64,000 nt of DNA, taken from positions 62,001-126,000 of the forward strand of contig JALHLQ010000001.1 of assembly GCA_022844485.1 (NCBI GenBank), written 5' to 3'. Position 1 is the first letter of the stretch. Every line of letters starts with the position of its first letter. Position numbers and translations under genes: made by a program. Below are positions 16,414-25,997 of this stretch, piece after piece. This DNA is from Xanthobacteraceae bacterium (GTDB lineage Bacteria; Pseudomonadota; Alphaproteobacteria; Rhizobiales; Xanthobacteraceae). Under the pieces are notes generated by a model that saw nothing but the letters and a program-made list of their open reading frames with translations, ran no database searches and was not told the origin of the DNA.

Positions 16414-17882
16414 TGCCGCGTGCGACTTCCTCAGCCTGCGCCGTGTTTCGCTGTGATGCGTCCACGACTCTTGGCATCGGACATGCGATGCGGTGTCTCG
16501 CGTTTGCGGAGACCTTGCGTTGGGCAGGTTGGTCTTGCGGCTTTGCGATGAAACGCGAAGGGGCCGAATTCCTGCCGGCCCGCGCGATGGATGCCGTCGA
16601 GATGCATGCGCTCGACGACGATGCCGGCTTCGATGTTGCCGGCGCGACGCTTGCGGTCGTCGATCACTATGGTCTGGACGCCGCATTTGAACGGCAAGCG
16701 TCCGCGCAGGGAGCGAGGGTGATCGTGTTCGACGATCTGGCGGACCGTCCGCACGATTGCGCGGTGCTGGTCGATCCGACACCTGGCCGCACCCGGGACG
16801 ACTATCGCGCCTGGGTCCCGGAGGATTGCCGTCTTATGCTCGGCCCCAAGCATGCCCTCGTTGGGCGCCGCTGGCTGGCGCATCGTGCGGCGATGCGTGA
16901 GCGGATGGCTTCGGGCTCGCCGGTCGAGCGGATCATCGTCTCGATGGGCGGCACCGATCCGCAGGATGCCACGAGCCGCGTACTGTCGGCTTTGAGCGTG
17001 ACCGGTCTCGACGCGCATGTCGATGTGGTGCTCGGGTCGGGCGCGCAGCATCGGGAACGGGTCGCAAGTGCCCTCGGGCCCTCAGCCACGCTTCACGTCG
17101 ATCCGCCGGATCCGGCTGCGCTTGCAGCAGGGGCGGACTTGGCCATTGGTGCGCCTGGGAGTTCGAGCTTTGAGCGCGCGGCGTTGGGGCTGCCGGCGAT
17201 TCTGATCCCGCTGGCCGACAATCAACGCGGGATTGCCGACGCTTTTGCGGCCGCAAGTGCGGCCGAGATCGTGCCGACCGCGATGCTTGACGATCCCCCG
17301 GCACTCGCCGCGCGCGTTACGGCGCTCGCAGCCGACCGTTCTCGCCGCGCCGCCATGTCGCGCAACGCGGCGCGCCTGACCGATGGGCGCGGTTGTCGCC
17401 GGCTCCTCGCCGCGGTTGCCGGAGATATAGTCGCAAAATCGGAACGATCCGTCCGGCTCCGTCTCGCCGAGGCCGAGGACGAAGGCTGGCTGCTCGAGCT
17501 CCAGCGCCAGGAGCCTACGCGGCGTTTTGCACGAGATCCGGCAATCCCGTCGGCTGCCGAGCATGCCCGCTGGTTTGCGCGCGTTCTGGACGACTCCGAG
17601 CGGTTGCTGATGATCGTCGAGACCGATGACACTCCGTCCGGCATGGTGCGGCTCGACCGGCTGTCGGACCAGCCGACCGCGTTCGAGGTGTCGATCGCCG
17701 TCGACGTCGTGCGGCAGGGCGAAGGCATCGGCGCGGCCGCGCTCGCGCTGTTGCGGCGGCTTGCGCCGGGCGCCGATTTCGTGGCCACCGTGAAAGCGGA
17801 GAACCGCCCCTCGCTCGCGTTGTTCGCCGCCGCCGGCTACCGGCCGGACGGCGACGACCGCTATCGGCTGCAAGCGGCATGA
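16413..17882 (+). CDS. pseG: PseG sugar hydrolase fused to a GNAT acetyltransferase (PseH-like)
   Basis: Bifunctional protein of 489 residues. Residues 10 to about 335 match PseG, the GT-B-like hydrolase that removes UDP from UDP-2,4-diacetamido-2,4,6-trideoxy-L-altrose: FRCDASTTLGIGHAMRC holds the catalytic histidine and SMGGTDPQD the nucleotide loop. From about 343 onward is a GNAT domain with RRFARD, EHARWFARV and a QGEGIGAAAL acetyl-CoA loop, as in PseH, which acetylates the 4-amino group just before PseG acts. The two consecutive steps are therefore joined in one chain, in reverse order of action. Starts at ATG 16413 (TGATG overlap) and overlaps pseI by ATGA. Confidence 0.9.
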   Translation: MPRATSSACAVFRCDASTTLGIGHAMRCLAFAETLRWAGWSCGFAMKREGAEFLPARAMDAVEMHALDDDAGFDVAGATLAVVDHYGLDAAFERQASAQGARVIVFDDLADRPHDCAVLVDPTPGRTRDDYRAWVPEDCRLMLGPKHALVGRRWLAHRAAMRERMASGSPVERIIVSMGGTDPQDATSRVLSALSVTGLDAHVDVVLGSGAQHRERVASALGPSATLHVDPPDPAALAAGADLAIGAPGSSSFERAALGLPAILIPLADNQRGIADAFAAASAAEIVPTAMLDDPPALAARVTALAADRSRRAAMSRNAARLTDGRGCRRLLAAVAGDIVAKSERSVRLRLAEAEDEGWLLELQRQEPTRRFARDPAIPSAAEHARWFARVLDDSERLLMIVETDDTPSGMVRLDRLSDQPTAFEVSIAVDVVRQGEGIGAAALALLRRLAPGADFVATVKAENRPSLALFAAAGYRPDGDDRYRLQAA

Positions 17883-18955
17883 GCGGCCGTGTCAACATTG
17901 CGGGGCGATCGATCGGCGGCGGGCAGCCGCCCTACATCATCGCCGAATTGTCCGGAAACCATAATGGCCGGATCGAGCGCGCCTTCCGGCTCATCGAAGC
18001 GGCGAAAGAGGCCGGCGCCGATGCGGTCAAGCTGCAGACTTATACCGCCGACACCATCACGATCGATCATGCCGGCCCCGGCTTCGTCATCGAGGGGGGA
18101 CTGTGGCACGGCCGGAAACTGTATGAGCTTTATCGCGAGGCGCATACGCCGTGGGAATGGCATCCCGCTCTGTTCGAGCATGCGCGCAAGGTCGGCATCG
18201 CCTGCTTTTCGTCGCCGTTCGATTCGACCGCGATCGATCTCTTGGAACAACTCGGCGCACCGGCCTACAAGATCGCCTCCTTTGAAGTTGTCGACACCCC
18301 GCTGATCCGTGACGCGGCGAAGACGGGTAAGCCGCTGATCATCTCGACCGGCATGGCGAATGCGGATGAGATCGGGGAGGCGCTGGCGGCGGCGCGCGAG
18401 GGCAATCGCGATTGCGAGGTCATTCTGCTCCATTGCGTTTCCGGCTACCCGACGCCGCACGAGGAGGCGAATCTCGCGCGCATTCCGGCGCTGGCGGCGC
18501 GGTTCGGCGCGCCGGTTGGACTCTCCGATCACTCGCTCGGCACGGAAGTGGCGATCGCCGCGGTCGCGTTGGGCGCCGTCGCGATCGAGAAGCATGTGAC
18601 GCTCGCGCGCGCCGACGGCGGCCCGGACGCGGCCTTCTCATTGGAGCCGCATGAGCTCAAGGCGCTGGCGACATGCGCGAGGACCGCGCATGCGGCGCTC
18701 GGCCGGCCCGACTACGGACGCGCGGAAAGCGAAAAGGGCAATATGGTCTTCCGCCGCTCCCTTTACGCCGTGAAGGATATTCCGGCCGGCGCGCATTTCA
18801 CCGCCGACAATGTTCGCTCGATCCGTCCCGGATATGGGATGGCGCCGAGGGAGCTTCCCAACGTGCTGGGACGCCGCGCGGCCCGTGCGGTCGCGCGCGG
18901 CACGCCGCTCGCCTGGGACCTGGTCGCGCAAGAGAATCGGGCGGCCGATGGTTGA
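17879..18955 (+). CDS. pseI: Pseudaminic acid synthase, PseI
   Basis: NeuB-family aldolase-like enzyme of 358 residues that condenses 2,4-diacetamido-2,4,6-trideoxy-L-altrose with phosphoenolpyruvate. N-terminal barrel: YIIAELSGNHNG, KLQTYTADTIT, SSPFDSTAI, STGMANADE and GLSDHSLG. The C-terminal SAF (antifreeze-like) domain reads RSLYAVKDIPAGAHF and SIRPGYGMAP. ELSGNHNG and LQTYTADT are PseI-like and set it apart from the two other NeuB-family proteins in this window. It overlaps the following large gene by 8 bases. Confidence 0.93.
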   Translation: MSGRVNIAGRSIGGGQPPYIIAELSGNHNGRIERAFRLIEAAKEAGADAVKLQTYTADTITIDHAGPGFVIEGGLWHGRKLYELYREAHTPWEWHPALFEHARKVGIACFSSPFDSTAIDLLEQLGAPAYKIASFEVVDTPLIRDAAKTGKPLIISTGMANADEIGEALAAAREGNRDCEVILLHCVSGYPTPHEEANLARIPALAARFGAPVGLSDHSLGTEVAIAAVALGAVAIEKHVTLARADGGPDAAFSLEPHELKALATCARTAHAALGRPDYGRAESEKGNMVFRRSLYAVKDIPAGAHFTADNVRSIRPGYGMAPRELPNVLGRRAARAVARGTPLAWDLVAQENRAADG

Positions 18956-20588
18956 CCTCCTGCGCTACGTCTCGCCGCACCGCTGGCGGCGCGCCATCGC
19001 GAGCCACGTCGAGGGTCTGCGCCGCAACCGCGGCGACGATGAGCTTGACCGGCAGTTCGCCGCGCTCGGGCCGGTGCGGTTCGCCCCGGGCGAACAGACC
19101 GTCATCGCCGACGGCATGTGGTGCAACCCAAACCATTTCCTGCGCCTGCGCCTGTTCCTCGAGGCGATAGCTGAGCAGGGCGGCTACCGCCTGCTCGGCC
19201 TGCTTCGCAGCCGCACGAACCGGCGCGAGCGCCGAGCGCTCGAGCGCATCGGCTTTTCCGAGTTCGTGTTCATCGACGAGGACGAATTCCGCACCGAACA
19301 TTTCCTCGACGCGGCGGACGAATTGCTCCGCGGCGTGCGCTCGCATACCGACCTGCTCGCGCTGGACCTGCCCGAGGGCATTCCGGCCTACACCTATTAC
19401 GATACGGTGCTGAAACTCGCCCGCCATCCGCAGCCAGCGCTCGATCGTCCGCTGTGGCGCGTCGCGCTCGCCGAGGTGCTGCGCAACGCCGCGATCTATC
19501 GGCGCGAGCTCGACACGCGCCGCGTCGCCCATGTGGCGCTCAGCCACCCATGGAAGAGCGAGTGGGCGGACCTGGTCTGGCTCGCGCTCGCGCGCGGCGT
19601 CCCGGCCTATCACCTCACGGGCTTCACCGACGGGCTGCGCATTCGTCGCTTCCGCACCCCCGCCGACTACCGCAATCCGGTGGAGCATCTGCCCTACGCG
19701 GCCTACCGCCAACTCGCCCCCAAGGTGCAGGCGCATCTCGCCCGCTTCGGACATGCGGCGCTCGCCGCGCGCGCGAGCGGCGGCTCGACCGACATCAACA
19801 CGCGCCACGCCTATCGGCCCGACGCGCGTGTCGCGGAGCGGAAGGCCGCGCGCCTTGCGATCTCGGGACAGACCGAGCGGCCCGTCGTCGTGGTGTTCGG
19901 GCATGTCTGGTACGACTTCCCGCACACCTTCGCGATGTCGCATTTCACCGACTTCCTGGATTGGACCAAGCTCACGCTGGAGGCGATCAAGGGCCTCGAT
20001 GATGCGATCTGGGTGCTCAAGCCGCATCCGACCGAGGAATGGTACGGCGGCTTCGCGCTCGCCGACATCGCGCGCGACTTGCCGCCGCATGTGAGGCTCT
20101 TGCCGCTGGGCGGCGACACCGTGACGGCGCTCACGGCTGCGGACGCGGCCGTCACGGTGCACGGCACCATCGGTTTCGAAGCCGCCGCCGCCGGCATCCC
20201 GGTGCTGCTTGCCGACCGCAGCTATTATTCGGGCTGGGATATTGGCCCGGTGGCGGCGAGCCGCGATGATTATGTGCGCCTGCTCGGCGAGGCGCATCGT
20301 CTGCCGCGTCCCGACCGCGCGATGCGCGATCGCGCTGCGGCTTGCTTTGCGCTGGCGCTTGCCGCCCCTCCTGCCGAGGCGGGCGCCCTTGCGCTCGAAT
20401 GCGATTCGGGCGGTTCAAATTTGTATAGGCATGTCGCGGAGCAGATCCTCGATTCCGAGCGGCTTCTGGCCGAGCGCCGCCGCATTGAACGTTTTCTTGC
20501 GCAGCAGGACGTCGATTCGTTCGCTACCTTCCATCTTCTCGACCTCGCACGACATGCAGTCGCGCAGATGGACAGCGAGGCCGCGTGA
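18948..20588 (+). CDS. Putative capsule-type glycosyltransferase
   Basis: Protein of about 546 residues, not closely recognised. The C-terminal half looks like the nucleotide-sugar half of capsule/CDP-glycerol-type GT-B enzymes: VVVFGHVWYDFPHTF, WVLKPHPTEEWYGG, then TVHGTIGFEAAAAGIPVLL. The N-terminal half is rich in Arg and may be the acceptor domain. Since it follows pseI directly, with the ATG inside the pseI end, it is a candidate pseudaminosyltransferase; that is inference. An in-frame extension to 18810 is a shadow of pseI. Its C-terminus (from about residue 490) is helical with no recognised motif. Confidence 0.72.
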   Translation: MVDLLRYVSPHRWRRAIASHVEGLRRNRGDDELDRQFAALGPVRFAPGEQTVIADGMWCNPNHFLRLRLFLEAIAEQGGYRLLGLLRSRTNRRERRALERIGFSEFVFIDEDEFRTEHFLDAADELLRGVRSHTDLLALDLPEGIPAYTYYDTVLKLARHPQPALDRPLWRVALAEVLRNAAIYRRELDTRRVAHVALSHPWKSEWADLVWLALARGVPAYHLTGFTDGLRIRRFRTPADYRNPVEHLPYAAYRQLAPKVQAHLARFGHAALAARASGGSTDINTRHAYRPDARVAERKAARLAISGQTERPVVVVFGHVWYDFPHTFAMSHFTDFLDWTKLTLEAIKGLDDAIWVLKPHPTEEWYGGFALADIARDLPPHVRLLPLGGDTVTALTAADAAVTVHGTIGFEAAAAGIPVLLADRSYYSGWDIGPVAASRDDYVRLLGEAHRLPRPDRAMRDRAAACFALALAAPPAEAGALALECDSGGSNLYRHVAEQILDSERLLAERRRIERFLAQQDVDSFATFHLLDLARHAVAQMDSEAA

Positions 20589-20658
20589 CGATCACCGCGT
20601 TCAGCAATTGTCCTACGCAATTGCGCAGCGTCATCGCACTTCGACAGACCGGACTCGC

Positions 20659-22404
20659 GTGACTTTCAATCTCGATCGTGTCTCCACCGGAATATTCCGC
20701 CGGCTGCAGCGGCCGATCGACCGCTATTATCGCGCGCGCCATCCGGGAGCCTTGGCGCGCGGCATGATCCGCGTTGCGGCTCCGCTGGTCCGGCGCATGG
20801 TGCCGGTCGACAAATGGTCCCTCGGCGTCCATGCCCCTTATTGGATGCGTGCCGCCTCCGCGCCGCCTGTCGAGCCGCTTCCGAAGCCACGGCGGATTTT
20901 CCAGTTCTGCGCCTATCGCGGACAGTTCTCCCTCGAACTGTCGCTCGCGGCGCTGTTGGCGTGGCGCGGCCACGAGGTGACCATCGGATATCTTCCGCGG
21001 CTCGGCAGCCCGATCAAGCCGCCGCGGACCGATCATGCATCGGCAGGGCCCTACCTTGCGTCGGCCCTGTCGCGCATCGAGGCAGCGAGCAGGGGCAGGG
21101 TGCGCGCGCTCGATTTGTCCTGCTTCGCCGGCGAGGATACCTCGATCGATGTCGCATTCGTGGAGGATCAGGCTCGTGCGGACACGATGATGTTCAGCGG
21201 TCGTGAGACGATGTCGGAGGCTGAACCCGAGATGATCGAAGCCTTGGCATATTATCGCGACATGGGTCTGCGCGCTCAGAGAATGGCGCGCAACTTCTTC
21301 GCATCCCATGCCGGGGCGTTCGACTTGGCGCTTATCGCGAACGGCATGACCTTCGAGAACGCGCACGTCGCCCATGTCGCGCGACTGTTTGGGATTGACC
21401 TCGTCACTTATGAGAAGTTTGCTTTCCGGCATGTGCGAGTTGCGACGCATGGCGATACCATCTTCTCCTTTCGCGATCTCGCGATGCTCTGGAAACGGCG
21501 GGCGGAACTGGGCTTCGAAAGCGAGCCTTTCCGGTCGATGGCCGTCGCGCGCTCGCAGGCGCTCTTGAACGAGAGGCGCCGTGCTTCCGTCCAGAACTGG
21601 GCCTGGAAATACCAGTTTGCGCCGAACCAGACGGACGAGGCCTGTCTTGCCGCAGTCGGGTTGAAGCCGGACCAGCCATACATCCTGGTCTGTACGAACG
21701 TGCCCTATGACGCCGGTTTTCTGCGGCTGACGACGATCTTCCCGTCGATGCGGGACTGGCTGATCGAGACGGTGCGCTATCTTTTGGATCAGACGCAGTT
21801 GACGGTCGTTGTTCGGGTTCATCCGGGCGAGATGCTGCACTACTCGGGCCGCGAGAAGAGCGTTACTAATCTTGCAGCGGCGGGACTGTCCTCGCACCCC
21901 CGCCTGCGCGTGATTGGCCCTGAGGAGAAGATCAATACCTATCCGCTGATGCAGCGCTGCCGGGCCGGCGTGGTCTTTTCCTCGACGGCCGGCGTCGAGA
22001 TGGCCATGCTGGGCCGTCCCGTTCTTGTCGGCTCGAAGATCTACTACGCCGATCAGGGCTTCACCTATGACAGCGTCGACCGCGAAAGCTATTTCCGCGC
22101 CCTGTCAAATGCGGCGTCAAAAGACATCAGCTCGGAGCGGAGCCGCGAACTCGCGCAGGCCGCGCAACTCTATTATTACTTGCTTCACTTCGTCCTGCAG
22201 CAGCCTTATCCCTACGATAAGGCCGAGGATTTGCGGCGCCTTCCGCCGCACGAGCTCGTCGGGAGTTCGGAGGTCCGCCGCTACATCGACACGATCGATC
22301 TTCTTGCCACGCCCTTGGCCGAATTCCCTGACGATGCAGCAAAGGTCTTTGGCGTGCGCACGCGGAGCGACGCAAGTACTCGTTATGAGCTCGTGAGCGG
22401 ATGA
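20659..22404 (+). CDS. Putative surface-polysaccharide glycosyltransferase, GT-B-like
   Basis: Protein of about 581 residues. Residues 75-160 read IFQFCAYRGQFSLELSLAALLAWRGHEVTIGYLPR, broken here only as a description of an N-terminal Rossmann half. Later YILVCTNVPYDAG, VVRVHPGEM and FSSTAGVEMAMLGRPVLVG resemble the donor half of KpsS/capsule-synthesis GT-B proteins. No exact family is recognised. The start is uncertain: GTG 20659 gives a protein beginning VTFNLDRV but has no clear ribosome-binding site, and the frame is open further upstream inside the preceding gene. 97 bases separate it from the next gene. Confidence 0.65.
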   Translation: MTFNLDRVSTGIFRRLQRPIDRYYRARHPGALARGMIRVAAPLVRRMVPVDKWSLGVHAPYWMRAASAPPVEPLPKPRRIFQFCAYRGQFSLELSLAALLAWRGHEVTIGYLPRLGSPIKPPRTDHASAGPYLASALSRIEAASRGRVRALDLSCFAGEDTSIDVAFVEDQARADTMMFSGRETMSEAEPEMIEALAYYRDMGLRAQRMARNFFASHAGAFDLALIANGMTFENAHVAHVARLFGIDLVTYEKFAFRHVRVATHGDTIFSFRDLAMLWKRRAELGFESEPFRSMAVARSQALLNERRRASVQNWAWKYQFAPNQTDEACLAAVGLKPDQPYILVCTNVPYDAGFLRLTTIFPSMRDWLIETVRYLLDQTQLTVVVRVHPGEMLHYSGREKSVTNLAAAGLSSHPRLRVIGPEEKINTYPLMQRCRAGVVFSSTAGVEMAMLGRPVLVGSKIYYADQGFTYDSVDRESYFRALSNAASKDISSERSRELAQAAQLYYYLLHFVLQQPYPYDKAEDLRRLPPHELVGSSEVRRYIDTIDLLATPLAEFPDDAAKVFGVRTRSDASTRYELVSG

Positions 22405-22501
22405 ACCGAGAAATGCTGCACGTTGGGTCAAGGCGATGGCGAGTCGTTGCCTACTTGTCTCAGAGCGACGGACCGCAAACTCGTATCCAAAGCAGAGTCG
22501 C

Positions 22502-23905
22502 ATGACAGTGAATGCAGTTCGTCAGAGTCGACCCGGCCGTCTGATCCGATACGGTCAGTTTGTGCTCGCGCTTTCGCGTGCAAAGAGTGTCTTGGAGTTC
22601 AGCTTGAAGCTTCTTCCAATTCTTTCAAAGGTCGGACTTGCCTGGCCGGCTGCATTACTCGTCCAACGCACAATCCAACCGCTCACCGCGATCCAACCGC
22701 TCACCGCGCCGGCTGCACGCCGCGTGCTCATAATCGAGAAGGCGGTGTTCAACGACGACGCGCTGGAAGCGCTCGACGGCTCGCGCGAGCTGCAGGTCTT
22801 CGGCGTCAAGCGCGCAATCGTCAAGGCCATGGCCGTCGGCCTCCTGCCGCGCCATATCCGCGGGGACGACACCTACATCTCTGACGATCCCGCCGCGCAG
22901 CGCGCCAAGGCGCGCTATCGCGACTTCTGCCGCGCGATGGCACGCCATCTGATACGCATGGGAGGCTACGACCTTGTGCTCACCGGCAACTGGGCCTATT
23001 GGGCGGAGCGCGAGCTCGGCGCCGCCTTGGAAGAAATGGGCACGCCTTTTGTCGTGCTGCACAAGGAAGGTATCAAACCGCCCGCACGCAGCGAACTCTT
23101 GCGCCACCTGTTCCGCCGCACGCGCGGCCAGTTCATGGGCCGGTCGATGTTGGTTTACCAGGAGGCCGAGAAGGAGCATCAGGTGTACGGCGGTATCACG
23201 CGCGAGGACCAGATCACCATAGTCGGAATGCCGCGCATGGATCGCATCCATGCCTGGCGCCGCCGCGCTGCCGGTGGCGAGGTGCCGGCCTGCGCACCGC
23301 GTCCGATGGTGTTGTTCCTCGCCTTCCTGCCGAACAACTTCCTGCCGAGCTATTCCGGGATCGATTCCGATCTCGCCTGGGACGAGCTCTGCCGCGGCTC
23401 GTTGCGCGCGCTGTATCGTCTCGCCCGCGAGAACCCCGAGATCGACGTGATCATCCGCCCGCGCGGTCAGGAGGTTGAGGAAACTGAGGCGCTCGCCGCC
23501 GCCTGCAGCTCAAGGCCTGCGAACCTGCGCATCTCGGCCGATGGCGACGTGCAGCCACTGGTGCAGGCCGCCTGGGTGGTGGCCGGTCACAACACCACAG
23601 TGCTGCTCGAAGGCTTGGCGTCCGGCAAGCCCGTGGTCGTGCCGCATTTTGCAGAGGCGCTCGATCAGCGCTACGCCGGCTATCTGGTCGATCTCGGCAG
23701 CGCTGCGGAGCATCCAACCAGCGAAGAGGAGTTCGGCGCGCGTTTGAAGGCGCACTGCGCCGCGCCGCCGCGCATAGCGGCCGAGCTATCGCCCGCCGCC
23801 GTCGCGGCGCTCGATTACTGGACCGGCAACAGCGATGGCTGCGCCGCCGAACGAGTGCGGCAGGCGATCCTGCGCGAGATTGGCAAGTGTGCTGGCGGCA
23901 ACTGA
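22502..23905 (+). CDS. Putative CDP-glycerol/capsule-type GT-B glycosyltransferase
   Basis: Protein of about 467 residues of uncertain family. A short N-terminal hydrophobic stretch (about 20-55) is followed by RRVLIIEKAVFNDDALEAL. GGYDLVLTGNWAYWAER and PFVVLHKEGIKPP resemble the acceptor half, and VVAGHNTTVLLEGLASGKPVVVP the donor half, of GT-B enzymes related to CDP-glycerol glycerophosphotransferases. ATG 22502 has AGAG a few bases upstream and lies 97 bases after the previous gene. An exact 18-bp tandem duplication in the N-terminal part encodes IQPLTA twice. Confidence 0.65.
   Translation: MTVNAVRQSRPGRLIRYGQFVLALSRAKSVLEFSLKLLPILSKVGLAWPAALLVQRTIQPLTAIQPLTAPAARRVLIIEKAVFNDDALEALDGSRELQVFGVKRAIVKAMAVGLLPRHIRGDDTYISDDPAAQRAKARYRDFCRAMARHLIRMGGYDLVLTGNWAYWAERELGAALEEMGTPFVVLHKEGIKPPARSELLRHLFRRTRGQFMGRSMLVYQEAEKEHQVYGGITREDQITIVGMPRMDRIHAWRRRAAGGEVPACAPRPMVLFLAFLPNNFLPSYSGIDSDLAWDELCRGSLRALYRLARENPEIDVIIRPRGQEVEETEALAAACSSRPANLRISADGDVQPLVQAAWVVAGHNTTVLLEGLASGKPVVVPHFAEALDQRYAGYLVDLGSAAEHPTSEEEFGARLKAHCAAPPRIAAELSPAAVAALDYWTGNSDGCAAERVRQAILREIGKCAGGN
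22673..22708 (+). repeat. Perfect 18-bp tandem direct repeat inside a coding region
   Basis: ATCCAACCGCTCACCGCG occurs twice in a row (22673-22690 and 22691-22708). It keeps the reading frame and adds six residues (IQPLTA twice) to a linker after the hydrophobic segment of the surrounding gene. Likely a slipped-strand duplication; copy number could vary between strains. Confidence 0.85.
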
Positions 23906-23938
23906 CGGACGATTTCAGCTCAAACCGAAGGGGCGAAC

Positions 23939-24814
23939 ATGAGCAGAGACAGCATCACGATCGGCGGCCGCAAGGTCGGAGCAGGCGAGCCTTGCTACCT
24001 GATCGCCGAGATCGGCATCAACCACAATGGCGACATGGGCATCGCCAAGAAGTTGATAGACAAGGCAGTCGATTTTGGCTTCGACGCCGTCAAGTTCCAG
24101 AAGCGCACGGTGGAGGTCGTCTACTCACCGGAGGAGCTTGCGCGCCCACGAGAGAATCCGTTCGGGCAGACGAACGGCGATCTAAAGCGCGGCCTGGAGT
24201 TCGGTCTCAACCAGTATCGAGACATCAACCGCTACTGCCGCGAAAAGCACATCCAGTGGTTCTGCTCGCCCTGGGACGAGGGCAGCGTGGACTTCCTCGA
24301 GCCCTTCGACCCGGTCTGCTATAAGGTTGCGTCGGCTTGCCTCACCGATGCGGGCCTACTGGAGCGGATCAAGAAAACCGGCCGGCCCATTATTCTTTCC
24401 ACCGGCATGAGCACGCTCGACGAGATCGACTGGGCGGTGCGCCGGCTGAACGGCACCGAGCTCATGCTCATGCACACGACCTCAACCTATCCGTCGAAGG
24501 ATCACGAGCTGAACCTTGCGGTCATCGGCACGCTGCGCCAGCGCTTCAATCTGCCGATAGGCTACAGCGGTCACGAGGTCGGCTTGATGCCGTCCATCTT
24601 TGCCGTGGCTGGGTTCGACGCCTGCGCGGTGGAGCGCCACATCACGCTCGACCGGGCGATGTGGGGCAGCGATCAGGCGGCGAGCCTCGAGCCGCGCGGC
24701 ATGGAACTACTCGTCAAGTACGTCCGCTCGTGGCCCGTCGCCCGGGGCAGCGCCGAGAAGCGGCTGCTCGAGAGTGAGGTGCCGGTGAAGCAGAAGCTGC
24801 GCCGGGTCGGCTGA
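23939..24814 (+). CDS. NeuB-family nonulosonate synthase lacking the SAF domain
   Basis: Sialic acid synthase-type barrel of 291 residues: LIAEIGINHNGDMGIAK, VKFQKRT, WFCSPWDEG, STGMSTLDEID, TSTYPSKD and GYSGHEVG. It ends straight after the barrel, so the C-terminal SAF domain that closes the active site in NeuB/PseI is missing. The enzyme two genes downstream carries a KdsC-like phosphatase, so this synthase may make a 9-phosphate product (Neu5Ac-9-P or Kdn-9-P route); this is inference. ATG 23939 has AAGGGG six bases upstream. It overlaps the pyruvyltransferase-like gene (TGATG). Confidence 0.88.
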   Translation: MSRDSITIGGRKVGAGEPCYLIAEIGINHNGDMGIAKKLIDKAVDFGFDAVKFQKRTVEVVYSPEELARPRENPFGQTNGDLKRGLEFGLNQYRDINRYCREKHIQWFCSPWDEGSVDFLEPFDPVCYKVASACLTDAGLLERIKKTGRPIILSTGMSTLDEIDWAVRRLNGTELMLMHTTSTYPSKDHELNLAVIGTLRQRFNLPIGYSGHEVGLMPSIFAVAGFDACAVERHITLDRAMWGSDQAASLEPRGMELLVKYVRSWPVARGSAEKRLLESEVPVKQKLRRVG

Positions 24815-25995
24815 TGAACGCGCCGGTTTCACGCCCGCACGCCGCCATGACGGGCTCAGCGCGTCCGCTCTCGCTTGTCCATCTGGTGAACGCCCGCAGT
24901 GCCAATGTCGGCAATGGGGCGCTCAGCGATGGAGCGGAGTTTGTGCTGAGCGAGGACCTCGGTCGGCCACTCGCGTTTCGGCGCGAGGCATGGGATGATT
25001 ATACGTTCGGCGTGAAGCCGTTTGACGCGCGCTTTGTCGATCTAATCAATGCGGCGGACGCGATGATCGTCGGCGGCGCCGTCGCGCTCAACGGCCAGCC
25101 CCATTATCAGAGCACCGGCATGCGCTTTGACCTGCCGCAGGAACTGTGGGCGAGTATCCGGCGGCCGGTTGTGTTCTACGGCCTGTCGCACCGGCATTGG
25201 GCCGGGCAGCCCTATCACCACGGTGACAAGCTGCGCTGGGCGTTGAAACACATCCTCGATCGCGACGACATGCTGCTCGCGGTGCGTAACGACGGCACGC
25301 GCGAGTGGCTGCAGAAGACGCTCGGCTTCGGGGACGAGCGGATGCACATCGTCCCGGACCCTGGCGTGTTCGTGCCGGCTGAGCGCGACGGCACCTACCA
25401 CGAGTTCATCGACGGCAAGCTCAACGTCATCCTGGCCTTCAATGACGAGGACCGCGAGCATCGCTTCGGCACGCCAGAGGTGCGTACGCGCATCATCCAG
25501 GGCATCGCTTGCGCGATCGAGAACATGCTGGCGGAGTACGACGCCAACGTCGTGATCGTGCCGCATTACTTCGACGACTTCCGCATGGCTGCCGAGTTCA
25601 TCGACGCCTGCAAGCCGCAGCTCGCGCACCAGTGCATGACCGCCAGCGGCCTGTCTGGCCTCGCGAGCAGTCGCCATTTCTATGGGCGCTATCTCAAGGC
25701 CGATATCGCGATCAGCATGCGCGTGCATTCCATGTCGCCTTGCATCGGCCTCGGCGTGCCCATGGTCCCGCTGGTCACCCAGGCGCGCATGACCGATTTC
25801 CTGGCCGATTGCGGGCTCGCCGATCTTGCGGTCGATGCCTTCGCGCCAGATCTGACGGAGCGCCTGCTCGCCGCGATCCGCCGCACCGTGGCCGAGCGCC
25901 AGGAGATCCGCCGCCGCTTCCTCGACGCGCGCGCGTCGCTGCGCGAGCGCGCGCGGACCTTCAACGGCAAAGTTGCGCAGTTGCTCGCTGCCTGA
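24814..25995 (+). CDS. Polysaccharide pyruvyl transferase-family protein
   Basis: Protein of 393 residues of the CsaB/WcaK-like family that transfers pyruvate from PEP to make ketals on sugars. The opening LVHLVNARSANVGNGALSDG is the family's N-terminal glycine loop. MIVGGAVALNG, VPDPGVFVP and a C-terminal ISMRVHSMSPCIGLGVPMV match the second GT-B-like half (compare SMRLHALI in CsaB). It lies between a synthase and a sugar-activating enzyme, so it may modify a nonulosonate or a neighbouring residue. The first ATG (24814) is coupled to the upstream stop; a second ATG at codon 12 is possible. Confidence 0.8.
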   Translation: MNAPVSRPHAAMTGSARPLSLVHLVNARSANVGNGALSDGAEFVLSEDLGRPLAFRREAWDDYTFGVKPFDARFVDLINAADAMIVGGAVALNGQPHYQSTGMRFDLPQELWASIRRPVVFYGLSHRHWAGQPYHHGDKLRWALKHILDRDDMLLAVRNDGTREWLQKTLGFGDERMHIVPDPGVFVPAERDGTYHEFIDGKLNVILAFNDEDREHRFGTPEVRTRIIQGIACAIENMLAEYDANVVIVPHYFDDFRMAAEFIDACKPQLAHQCMTASGLSGLASSRHFYGRYLKADIAISMRVHSMSPCIGLGVPMVPLVTQARMTDFLADCGLADLAVDAFAPDLTERLLAAIRRTVAERQEIRRRFLDARASLRERARTFNGKVAQLLAA

Positions 25996-25997
25996 TC

